Below are positions 7,051-12,620 of a DNA stretch of 16,366 nt, in pieces. The translations under genes and the position numbers were made by a program. The notes beneath the pieces are model-generated. The model was given only the letters and a program-made list of their open reading frames with translations, searched no databases and was not told the DNA's origin. Every line of letters begins with the position of its first letter. Within the stretch, counting starts at the first letter, position 1. The stretch comes from JBFMHD01 sp040752395 [NCBI: Candidatus Hydrogenedentota bacterium]. Its GTDB lineage: Bacteria > JBFMHD01. The DNA is taken from assembly GCA_040752395.1 (NCBI GenBank), contig JBFMHD010000040.1, forward strand, positions 1 through 16,366. The letters run 5' to 3'.

Positions 7051-7064
7051 AATTCGGGGTACAG

Positions 7065-7195
7065 GCTACGGACTACGGACTACAGCCGGCTGGAGCCAAA
7101 AGCCAAAAGCCTGCTGAAAAGTCTTGAGTCTCGAGACCTGTTTTGACTCACGACTTGCGACTCACGACTCTTTTCATATCATCTTTAGTTTTTCA
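7065..7195 (-). repeat. Hairpin-rich repeat core, copy B
   Basis: This is the minus-strand copy of the core found at 164-268 and 16257-16366. It retains the gccaaaagccaaaagcctgctg block seen at 16257, has an extra gactcacgacttgc unit, and has a duplicated ggactac unit. Expansion of short internal units relative to the other copies points to slippage. It is polar: on the minus strand it follows the membrane-protein gene ending at 7336. Confidence 0.85.
7117..7169 (-). terminator. Terminator-like stem-loop in repeat copy B
   Basis: On the minus strand AGTCGTGAGTC (complement of 7145-7155 or 7159-7169) can pair with GACTCAAGACT (complement of 7120-7130), followed by TTTT (complement of 7117-7120). 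It sits about 170 bases beyond the stop of the minus-strand gene ending at 7336, in the orientation that would terminate it. The duplicated arm allows two alternative pairings. Confidence 0.4.
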
Positions 7196-7200
7196 TATAT

Positions 7201-7286
7201 TGTGTAGAGCGCAAACCGCGCTCATGAGTACCACTTTGAAAAACTTTGTAACTCTAATAATATCAAGTAGAGGCAAGAAGCAAGAT
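7201..7286 (-). repeat. gagcgc hairpin plus leader-type module
   Basis: GAGCGC-AAACC-GCGCTC (7207-7223) is a perfect 6-bp stem with a 5-base loop. It is followed by catgagtaccactttgaaa and the gtaactctaataatatcaag segment shared with 316-367 and 12229-12300, ending in gcaagaagcaag words. This copy has no good Shine-Dalgarno at the equivalent place (agtgg instead of aggag). Confidence 0.75.
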
Positions 7287-7335
7287 ATGACAAGTTAAAA
7301 GTAGAGATTAAATAAATTGTAATATTTTTATAAAT

Positions 7336-8685
7336 TTAATCAAGAACTTTTATTAAAAAAAATCTTGAGTTTTGATATACGATTTTATCTTTAAAAAATT
7401 TTAGTACCGGGCTTGTATCATAAAGAATAAGCAAATCAACAGGGTATCCGTATATAAGTCCTGGCCATTCTTCGAAAAAATAATAGATTCTGACATAATC
7501 TTTCATCAATTTTTCGCCATATAAATCAGCCCTGCCATCAATAAAGACCCTCTTTTGAGGATGAAATTGAAAGATAAGAAACCCACAAAGACCATAATCT
7601 GAAAATATATTTTCTCCAGGGGTTTCACGCACCTTTTGAATAAATTCGTTTGGGGGATAATAATATGGATTATATGAGTAAGTGTTAAAACTTAAAATAA
7701 CAGCAATGATAAAAGAGATAAGAAAAAAGATGCTCGGGTTATGAGTAATTTGATTAATCCTATCCGTAACCTTGAAATACTCTCTGTCTGGTAAAAAATT
7801 TAAGATAAAAATATAACAACACGCGGCAAATGGTAGGTGTCGGACTGATGTTATACCAAGATAGATTGTTAAAATGGTGATTACAAAAAGAGGTAGAAAG
7901 TTTTTTAATCTCTTAATATTTATTAAATAGAAAACAAAGATAAAAACAGAGATTATGTAAAAATATGGATACTCTTTAAAAGTTGTAGGAAACCATTCCA
8001 TTATGAAAGTAGAATGTATTGTCTTACCCACATACTGGAAAGGATAGATATATAATGAAAGAAAATGGGGATTTATAATGGGGCTAAGAAATGAGAGTAA
8101 ATAGATAACAAGGGGCTTTAGTTTGAGTTTCCTTTGTAATAAATCATAACCTCCATAGACCGCTATGACCACAAGTCCTAAAATAAAACTGCCATGTATA
8201 TTAGCCCATAGAAGTGTTATTACGGGAAGCGAGGTTATTTTTCTTATTTCAAGAAGAAATAGTAATAAAAAGAAGAGATAAAATGATATAAGATGTGGTC
8301 TTAAAGTAAAGGTTCTCCCAGCTAAAAGAAGCCATAATAAAACAGCGACTGCTACAATAAGTTTATCTTTTTTTCGAAAAAGGATAAAGATTAAGGCGGG
8401 GATGCCGGTGATAAGCAATGATTTAAAAAGAATCAAAAGTTTATAGCCACCGATTTTATATAAAGAATATACAATGATACCAAAAAACGGCTCATGATAG
8501 AGCCAGTCAGCGCCATATTTTGTAAAGGAGAATATATCTTTGTATAACATCTTTAAAGAAGTGATTATTTCGCGGCCAGCTGCTAAATGCCAGAAAAGGT
8601 CACAAGCCTCAAGGGGTTTGATTGATATTATAAGAACAAGGGAGAGTATAAGTTGAGATATATCAGGGAAAAAGTATTTTTTCAT
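7336..8685 (-). CDS. Polytopic membrane protein with a DxxWH loop (GT-C-like)
   Basis: This 449-residue protein has roughly ten hydrophobic segments. After the first span comes CDLFWHLAAGREI (28-40), matching the D-x-x-W-H-L motif followed by a DxFSFT segment (about 50-55) and a downstream H-E-P motif. The C-terminal soluble tail contains FIDGRADLYG (381-390) and a KDYVRIY helix. This combination recurs in large uncharacterised bacterial membrane proteins that resemble GT-C glycosyltransferases (lipid-linked sugar donors, active site in the first external loop). No function is demonstrated, so I give no symbol. It is transcribed away from the PilZ gene, and no strong Shine-Dalgarno is visible before the ATG. 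Confidence 0.8.
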   Translation of the reverse strand: MKKYFFPDISQLILSLVLIISIKPLEACDLFWHLAAGREIITSLKMLYKDIFSFTKYGADWLYHEPFFGIIVYSLYKIGGYKLLILFKSLLITGIPALIFILFRKKDKLIVAVAVLLWLLLAGRTFTLRPHLISFYLFFLLLFLLEIRKITSLPVITLLWANIHGSFILGLVVIAVYGGYDLLQRKLKLKPLVIYLLSFLSPIINPHFLSLYIYPFQYVGKTIHSTFIMEWFPTTFKEYPYFYIISVFIFVFYLINIKRLKNFLPLFVITILTIYLGITSVRHLPFAACCYIFILNFLPDREYFKVTDRINQITHNPSIFFLISFIIAVILSFNTYSYNPYYYPPNEFIQKVRETPGENIFSDYGLCGFLIFQFHPQKRVFIDGRADLYGEKLMKDYVRIYYFFEEWPGLIYGYPVDLLILYDTSPVLKFFKDKIVYQNSRFFLIKVLD

Positions 8686-8715
8686 TCAATATTATTATTT
8701 ACTTAAAATTTAATA

Positions 8716-8745
8716 TTGCAAGAAAATTTTAAAGTGTAGTATACT
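8716..8745 (+). promoter_or_regulatory. Candidate promoter for the PilZ gene
   Basis: TTGCAA (8716-8721), an 18-base spacer and TATACT (8740-8745) make a good sigma-70-type promoter. Transcription would start around 8752, placing the whole ttcgaa inverted repeat in a leader of about 110 bases. Confidence 0.5.
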
Positions 8746-8749
8746 GATC

Positions 8750-8852
8750 AAGAGTTCGAAGCTCGGAGTTTGGAGTTAGTATTACGGGCTTCTAACTTCG
8801 AAAAATACGAACCCTGAACTTCGAACTCCGAACTTCTGACTTTTTTCTTAGG
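8750..8852 (+). repeat. ttcgaa-rich imperfect inverted repeat ending in a T-run
   Basis: The 5' arm (about 8751-8780, gagttcgaagctcggagttt) and 3' arm (about 8808-8840, cgaacttctgac region) are imperfectly complementary over about 30 bases and built from shuffled ttcgaa/ctccgaac words. The 3' arm is followed by TTTTTT (8841-8846). A related string (ttacgaacttctaagttcta) occurs at about 12112-12131. Located between the candidate promoter and the PilZ start, the structure could act as an attenuator or terminator-like element. Confidence 0.6.
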
Positions 8853-8864
8853 GGAAGAATTATT

Positions 8865-9404
8865 TTGACTACATATCCAGGTGATGATAGACGCGAGGAA
8901 ATAAGATATAAATGCTTGATACCGGTTGAGGTATGGGTTGAGGATGGTAATATTGCTGCTGTGCTTAATGAATGTATTATGGTCGATATAAGTGATAATG
9001 GTATGCGCATATCAACTAAAACTGATTTTTCGCCTGTTCCGATTGGAATCTTTATGGGCCAGATTTTTAGAATAGCTGTAATGCATCAGAAGACAGGCGT
9101 TTTTACTGCATGGTGCAGACCCGTATGGGTTCAGAAAAAAGAGAAGATTTTTGAGATGGGGCTTGTGATACTTAGAATGGAAAAAGAATCAAGGGACGTT
9201 CATAGAAAATTAGTAGATTATCTTGCAGAGGAACAAATCCTGAAAACAGAGATAAAAATAATAGATAAACTTAAAAAACAGTTTGAAAATTATTACTTAA
9301 AATACAGACTGGTTATTAAAAAAAAGAGGATAAAGGCACTGGTTATAATTATATTGAGTATGATTATAGTACTTTTGCTTTTAAAATCAGTAGCTATTAT
9401 TTAG
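8865..9404 (+). CDS. PilZ-domain protein with a C-terminal membrane anchor
   Basis: This 179-residue protein starts at TTG 8865, preceded at seven bases by AGGGGAAG. The N-terminal 120 residues form a PilZ domain: RREEIR supplies the RxxxR c-di-GMP motif (Arg10, Arg14) and DISDNG the D/NxSxxG motif (Asp41, Ser43, Gly46), with a later VWVQKKEKIFEMGLVIL strand pair. A helical, coiled-coil-like linker (about 115-150) is followed by a very hydrophobic tail (about 157-178) that would anchor the receptor in the membrane. PilZ receptors bind cyclic di-GMP and pass the signal to motility, polysaccharide or transport machinery. The target here is not evident. Tail anchoring is less usual than the soluble single-domain form. 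Confidence 0.88.
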   Translation: MTTYPGDDRREEIRYKCLIPVEVWVEDGNIAAVLNECIMVDISDNGMRISTKTDFSPVPIGIFMGQIFRIAVMHQKTGVFTAWCRPVWVQKKEKIFEMGLVILRMEKESRDVHRKLVDYLAEEQILKTEIKIIDKLKKQFENYYLKYRLVIKKKRIKALVIIILSMIIVLLLLKSVAII

Positions 9405-9419
9405 TAACCCATTAGTTAA

Positions 9420-9565
9420 AGAAAGATAACGAAAGAAGCAAGAAGCACAAAGGCACAAAGGCACAGAGGCACAGAGGCACAGAGTAGTGATGGTCACAAG
9501 ACCCGTAGTAGACTGAGGGGATATCAAAAAGCAAGAGGCAAGATAGGTGTTCGAATTGCAAATTG
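9420..9565 (+). repeat. Intergenic repeat between the PilZ gene and dprA
   Basis: From 9420 the string agataacgaaagaagcaaga plus ggcacaaag words repeats 127-165 closely. Tandem ggcacagag units follow (to about 9483), then the 28-nt module 9484-9511 with GGTC-ACAA-GACC (27 of 28 identical to 5906-5933), gcaagaggcaagatag words, and ATTGCAAATTG (9555-9565). The element ends within bases that could encode an N-terminal extension of DprA. Confidence 0.8.
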
Positions 9566-9576
9566 GAAATTGCAAA

Positions 9577-10656
9577 ATGAATGAGAGAGAGGCTTTAATA
9601 CTTTTAAATTTAGTCGATGGTTTTGGACCTGTTCGGATATCAAAAGCACTTGAATCTTTCAGGGATATAACAAGGATATTTACAGCTAAACGAGATGAGT
9701 TATTAAATATCCCTGGCTGGAATAATGCAGTTGTTGAAAATTTCAAGAAAATAGATTTTAGCTTGCTTGAGAAAGAAAAAGAGAACATTAATAGATATAA
9801 ACTTAAGTATTTAACAATCCTTGATAAAGAGTATCCGGAAGTACTTAAAAAGATATATGACCCGCCTGTAATTCTTTATTATAAAGGTGATATAGAAAAA
9901 CTAAAAGAGAGATGCATAGGGATAGTAGGATCAAGAAGATGCTCGAATTATGGCGCACACATAGCTTTTAAATTTGCTTCTGAACTTGGAACCCTTGGGT
10001 TTAGTATAGTCTCAGGTTTTGCGCGCGGCATCGATACAATGGCGCACAGGGGTGCTCTCAAAACAGTTGGTGGGACGATTGCGGTATTAGGCTCGGGATT
10101 TAAAAAAGTGTATCCTGAACTGAATCGTGATTTAATAGATGAGGTTATTAAAAATAATGGGCTTATCATCTCTGAATTCGGGATAGATGTCCATGCTGAT
10201 AAATCAACCTTTCCGAGAAGAAACAGGATAATAAGTGGGTTGGCTGTCGGCGTTGTAATTGTTGAAGCGACTATTATTAGCGGGTCTCTTATAACCGCAA
10301 GATATGCGCTTGAGCAGGGTCGTGAAGTATTCGCTGTGCCAGGACCTGTTAACAGCCCATTATCACAGGGAACGCATCAACTTATAAAAGAGGGTGCAAC
10401 ACTTGTTGAGAAAACTGATGACATACTTGAGACATTCGGATTAGGTTTAAGGTTTAGACAGGAGAAAATACCTAAAGTAGAGCTCGGTGAAAAAGAAGCT
10501 AATGTTTATAAGTTTTTATCATACAGACCCATTCATATTGAAGAACTTATTGCAAAGACAAAACTTAGATTTCCTGAGGTCGCAGGTATTCTTGTTAATC
10601 TTCAGATAAAATCACTTATTCAACAGCTTCCAGGTCAGTATTACGCATTGAAATAA
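9577..10656 (+). CDS. dprA: DNA-processing protein DprA (Smf)
   Basis: This 359-residue single-strand DNA-binding, RecA-loading protein functions in natural transformation and recombination. It begins with a helical SAM/HhH-like domain (NLVDGFGPVRI near residues 10-20). The Rossmann-like core follows, with GIVGSRRCSNYG (115-126), SGFARGIDTMAH (146-157), the AVLGSGFKKVYP segment and the STFPRRNRIISGL and EQGREVFAVPGP signatures. A C-terminal winged-helix domain (about 300-359) completes it. ATG 9577 is preferred: an in-frame GTG at 9547 would add ten residues encoded by the repeat. The Shine-Dalgarno is weak. In many bacteria dprA is directly followed by topA, but here the two are separated by about 2 kb of toxin-antitoxin and repeat sequence. 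Confidence 0.96.
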   Translation: MNEREALILLNLVDGFGPVRISKALESFRDITRIFTAKRDELLNIPGWNNAVVENFKKIDFSLLEKEKENINRYKLKYLTILDKEYPEVLKKIYDPPVILYYKGDIEKLKERCIGIVGSRRCSNYGAHIAFKFASELGTLGFSIVSGFARGIDTMAHRGALKTVGGTIAVLGSGFKKVYPELNRDLIDEVIKNNGLIISEFGIDVHADKSTFPRRNRIISGLAVGVVIVEATIISGSLITARYALEQGREVFAVPGPVNSPLSQGTHQLIKEGATLVEKTDDILETFGLGLRFRQEKIPKVELGEKEANVYKFLSYRPIHIEELIAKTKLRFPEVAGILVNLQIKSLIQQLPGQYYALK

Positions 10657-10661
10657 GACAG

Positions 10662-10754
10662 TTATTTTTCAGTTTCTGACATCCCACTTAAAACAGCAAT
10701 GTCTTTCAGATTCTTTTCCTGATGTTTTTCAATATAAATCTGTTTTCTTATCAT
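10662..10754 (-). pseudogene. Truncated ribbon-helix-helix antitoxin
   Basis: GGAGG (10763-10767) sits eight bases before an ATG that opens a 30-codon frame beginning MIRKQIYIEKHQEKNLKD and ending SGMSETEK and TAA. The N-terminal strand plus the first helix of a CopG/RHH antitoxin is clearly visible (RKQIYIEKHQE...L...LSGMSE), but the second helix and C-terminal toxin-binding tail are missing. The frame runs out six bases from the dprA stop. No PIN or other toxin gene follows. This looks like a remnant of a toxin-antitoxin module. Translation of the short peptide remains possible because the ribosome binding site is intact. Confidence 0.6.
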
Positions 10755-10778
10755 ATGGCTTACCTCCATTATCCAACG

Positions 10779-10818
10779 ATTAATAATATACATTATATTA
10801 TACATCACTATTATTAAT
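10779..10818 (-). promoter_or_regulatory. Operator-like perfect inverted repeat upstream of the RHH fragment
   Basis: ATTAATAATA (10779-10788) and TATTATTAAT (10809-10818) are exact inverted copies with a 20-base AT-rich spacer. The spacer contains TATAAT-like -10 strings on the minus strand. Placed just before the Shine-Dalgarno of the truncated antitoxin, it fits an autoregulatory operator, as expected for RHH antitoxins that bind DNA as dimers. AT-rich palindromes can arise by chance, so this is tentative. Confidence 0.4.
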
Positions 10819-11062
10819 ATGTTGATATTGTTCTGCATATTTTTGGTATTCCCTAAAGTTTCTGGTCATGGGCGGTAGCATTGCAAGTGCCAAAAATTGT
10901 CTAAAAAATGTCTTGATAGACGTGGAGCACTACAGGTCAAAAAATGGCGATTTTAGGGGTTAAAATTTTGAAGTTGGGTTAAATTAAAGGCTTATCTTAT
11001 GCACAAAGATTTGATAATGTGCCTGGTTATACCTGTACCTGACGGTTATAATTTTTCAACTA
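10819..11062. other. Gene-poor segment between the RHH fragment and the MNT gene
   Basis: I see no confident gene here. Both strands have short protein-like frames: a minus-strand frame ending at 10798 with MTRNFREYQKYAEQYQHI (ATG complement at 10867-10869), and a 31-codon plus-strand frame from ATG 10868. They overlap and neither has a good ribosome binding site. The stretch could be debris of a lost gene or mobile element. GTCTA and TAGAC around 10897-10920 form a weak inverted repeat. Confidence 0.3.
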
Positions 11063-11392
11063 TTAGGCAATTTTTAAGCCGCTTCTCTTGATATGATAAT
11101 ACAGTGGCTGCGAAGAATTGAAATCAGCCGGCGTAAATGGGAGTGGTTCTATACGAACGTCAATATGTCTTCTTAATTTAAGAAGCAATGTAATATCTTT
11201 AAACCAGTCACCGGAAAAAGAATCAGAAATAATAGCTACATCAATATCGCTGTCCGCGGATGCACTCTTTTTTACGTACGAGCCGTACAGATAAGCATCA
11301 CATATATTTATGTTATTTTTTCGAAGTTCGTGAATATAGTTACGTACAGTTATTAGAATATCTTTTTCTACTGAATTTCTTTTTTTAACCAT
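11063..11392 (-). CDS. MNT-family nucleotidyltransferase antitoxin
   Basis: This 109-residue minimal nucleotidyltransferase has the exact GSx10DxD signature (Gly37, Ser38, Asp49, Asp51 in YGSYVKKSASADSDIDVAII) and a later IDVRIEPLPF segment supplying the third acidic residue (Asp78). MNT proteins paired with HEPN proteins act as antitoxins, in studied cases by adding AMP groups to the HEPN toxin. It is the second gene of the HEPN-MNT pair. Its ATG lies 22 bases beyond the present HEPN stop, but inside the reading frame that a full-length HEPN would occupy. All motif residues are intact. Confidence 0.9.
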   Translation of the reverse strand: MVKKRNSVEKDILITVRNYIHELRKNNINICDAYLYGSYVKKSASADSDIDVAIISDSFSGDWFKDITLLLKLRRHIDVRIEPLPFTPADFNSSQPLYYHIKRSGLKIA

Positions 11393-11414
11393 GTTATAAA
11401 TACCGATGTTTTAT

Positions 11415-11756
11415 TCAGATATTTTTTGTAAATGTCTTTGTGCACTTTTTATAAAAACGAAATTTTGCATCGGGATAACGGCACGAAATATTAAACGTTG
11501 TTAGTTCATCAAGGAATTCAATCTGTTTTTCCGTTAACGTGAGGCCACATTTCTTCGTAAGTAAAACAAGGCCGTGTTTATAAGGAACCTCAGGGTCTAT
11601 ATATTTTGAGTAGTATGACTTTAAGAGTTTTTCTACGGCTAAATGCGCCATAAAAAGAGACCAGTGATACTCTTTTATTTTAAATAAACGCTTTGCAGAC
11701 TTAAAATCTCTGTTAGCCGATTTCAGCCAATAGATATATACATTCTTTGCATTCAT
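11415..11756 (-). CDS. HEPN-domain protein, truncated by a frame break
   Basis: This 113-residue protein shows the HEPN helical bundle: YWLKSANRDFKSAKRLF (9-25), the MAHLAVEKLLKSYY helix (36-49), PYKHGLVLL (58-66) and the conserved FNISCRYPD (88-96). The frame ends prematurely after TFTKNI. Shifting by one base at the A6 run (complement of 11422-11427) restores YLNKTSVF and ITWLKKEIQ, a typical HEPN last helix. That frame stops at 11368-11370, would give about 129 residues (normal length) and would overlap the MNT start by 25 bases. The canonical Rx4-6H RNase motif is not visible, so nuclease activity is uncertain. The break may be a mutation, a sequencing error or a recoding site. Confidence 0.82.
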   Translation of the reverse strand: MNAKNVYIYWLKSANRDFKSAKRLFKIKEYHWSLFMAHLAVEKLLKSYYSKYIDPEVPYKHGLVLLTKKCGLTLTEKQIEFLDELTTFNISCRYPDAKFRFYKKCTKTFTKNI

Positions 11757-11763
11757 AATAAAA

Positions 11764-11793
11764 AGGTTACCATAGTAAAATGGTGGGAGTCAA
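11764..11793 (-). promoter_or_regulatory. Possible HEPN-MNT promoter with an embedded operator
   Basis: On the minus strand TTGACT (complement of 11788-11793) is followed after 18 bases by TAACCT (complement of 11764-11769), just upstream of the HEPN ATG. The inverted repeat ACCAT-N6-ATGGT (11769-11784) lies in the spacer, where a repressor would block polymerase. The -10 match is poor. Confidence 0.25.
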
Positions 11794-12072
11794 TCTCTTT
11801 TTTACTGGATAACATATAATATTTTTCCTGATTGGATGCAAACCTTCATCTGGAAACAAGATTCTACAATGGCACAATAATCTTATTTCCTATACTTCAC
11901 GCTCTGATGAATAACCGCTACGGCTGAAAAATGATTCCATTTTACCACTCGCACTCCAATTTGATGGAATACTGATGCTTATGGTGTCATCTATACCAAC
12001 AAGCGTGGCCGTGCCACTCCTGTGGAATTTATATATGCTTTTTTTACAGGTCTCTTTTAAAAGTTGTTTTTT
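11794..12072. other. Unassigned segment upstream of the HEPN-MNT pair
   Basis: No gene is recognised. A minus-strand frame (to stop at 11890) reads convincingly in its second half (GTATLVGIDDTISISIPSNW), but its only start lies in the ggcacaaag repeat, it has no Shine-Dalgarno, and the family is unknown. It may be the tail of a decayed gene. Small palindromes are present: GTGGC-CGT-GCCAC (12005-12017) and ATTCCAT...ATGGAAT around 11935-11971. Confidence 0.3.
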
Positions 12073-12328
12073 CAGGCACAAAGGCACAAAGTTTTTTGAG
12101 GCTCTATTATTACGAACTTCTAAGTTCTAACTCCTATCTTTTTCATACTTTGTGTAGAGCGCAAAAACCCAAAAACGCAATAACGCAATAACCCAATAAC
12201 CCAATAGTGTAGAGCGCAACCCGCGCTCATGAGTACTCCTTTGAAAAACATTGTAGCTCTAATAATATCAAGTAGAAGCAAGAAGCAAGAAGCAAGATAA
12301 TGAAAAAAGTAAGAAGTAAGAAGTGAGA
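12073..12328 (-). repeat. Composite intergenic repeat, copy C
   Basis: In plus-strand order: ggcacaaag words (12075-12091), a ttacgaacttctaagttcta block, a tttttcatactttgtgtaga segment, tandem aacgcaat/aacccaat units (12165-12206), a GAGCGC-AACCC-GCGCTC hairpin (12212-12228), the leader-type module (12231-12276, here with an AAGGAG on the minus strand) and tandem agaagcaag units to about 12300, then gtaagaagtaag units. The string gtgtagagcgcaa occurs twice (12152-12164, 12207-12219) around the tandem block, whereas 7202-7214 has it once. Confidence 0.85.
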
Positions 12329-12451
12329 ATAACTGCACACCTATCACCAAACACCGAACATAAGAACCCCACTACAAGACAGGTGGGATACGATTTAGCT
12401 ATTAGATTTATTATTAGAAAAAAAGTCCAAAAAAAATATTAGAAAATTTTG

Positions 12452-12480
12452 TTGACAAGAGAAGGGATTTTATCTTTTAA
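12452..12480 (+). promoter_or_regulatory. Candidate topA promoter
   Basis: TTGACA (12452-12457) is followed after 17 bases by TTTTAA (12475-12480), about 140 bases before the topA start. The -35 is perfect and the -10 is weak. A start near 12487 would place the two competing stems at 12489-12598 in the leader RNA. Confidence 0.4.
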
Positions 12481-12488
12481 GTATGTTT

Positions 12489-12598
12489 CAGGTTTTATAA
12501 AGAGTAAGAACCTGTGAAAAAATTGTATTATTTTTAACAGATTATTAAAAATGGATTTTTTGACCATTACTACATTTAATATATTTTTTACAGGTTCT
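12489..12598 (+). promoter_or_regulatory. topA leader with two mutually exclusive stems
   Basis: Segment 2, AGAACCTGTGAAAAA (12507-12521), can pair with segment 3, TTTTTTACAGGTTCT (12584-12598), as a 15-bp RNA stem including one G-U pair. The central part of segment 2 (AACCTG, 12509-12514) can instead pair with segment 1, CAGGTT (12489-12494). Segment 3 ends ten bases before the GGAG of topA. The arrangement looks like a leader that could switch structure near the ribosome binding site. No known riboswitch class is recognised. Confidence 0.45.
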
Positions 12599-12620
12599 AA
12601 GTGAAAAGGAGAATTGATAA

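Noticed and set aside
9547-9576. GTG start adding ten residues to DprA
   Set aside because: The codons come from the attgcaaattg repeat and the resulting residues are not part of the DprA family start.
10868-10963. 31-codon plus-strand ORF
   Set aside because: No ribosome binding site, it overlaps an equally plausible frame on the other strand, and no family resemblance was found.
11890-12087. Minus-strand 65-codon ORF
   Set aside because: The only start lies in the ggcacaaag repeat with no Shine-Dalgarno. Its second half looks protein-like, but no family is recognised, so it is described only as unassigned sequence.
12120-12350. Minus-strand 76-codon ORF across repeat copy C, including an AAGGAG-ATG start (MSAGCALHYWVIG)
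   Set aside because: It is composed entirely of repeat modules and tandem units, its copy at 7201-7286 breaks off after ten codons, and the composition is that of translated low-complexity DNA.
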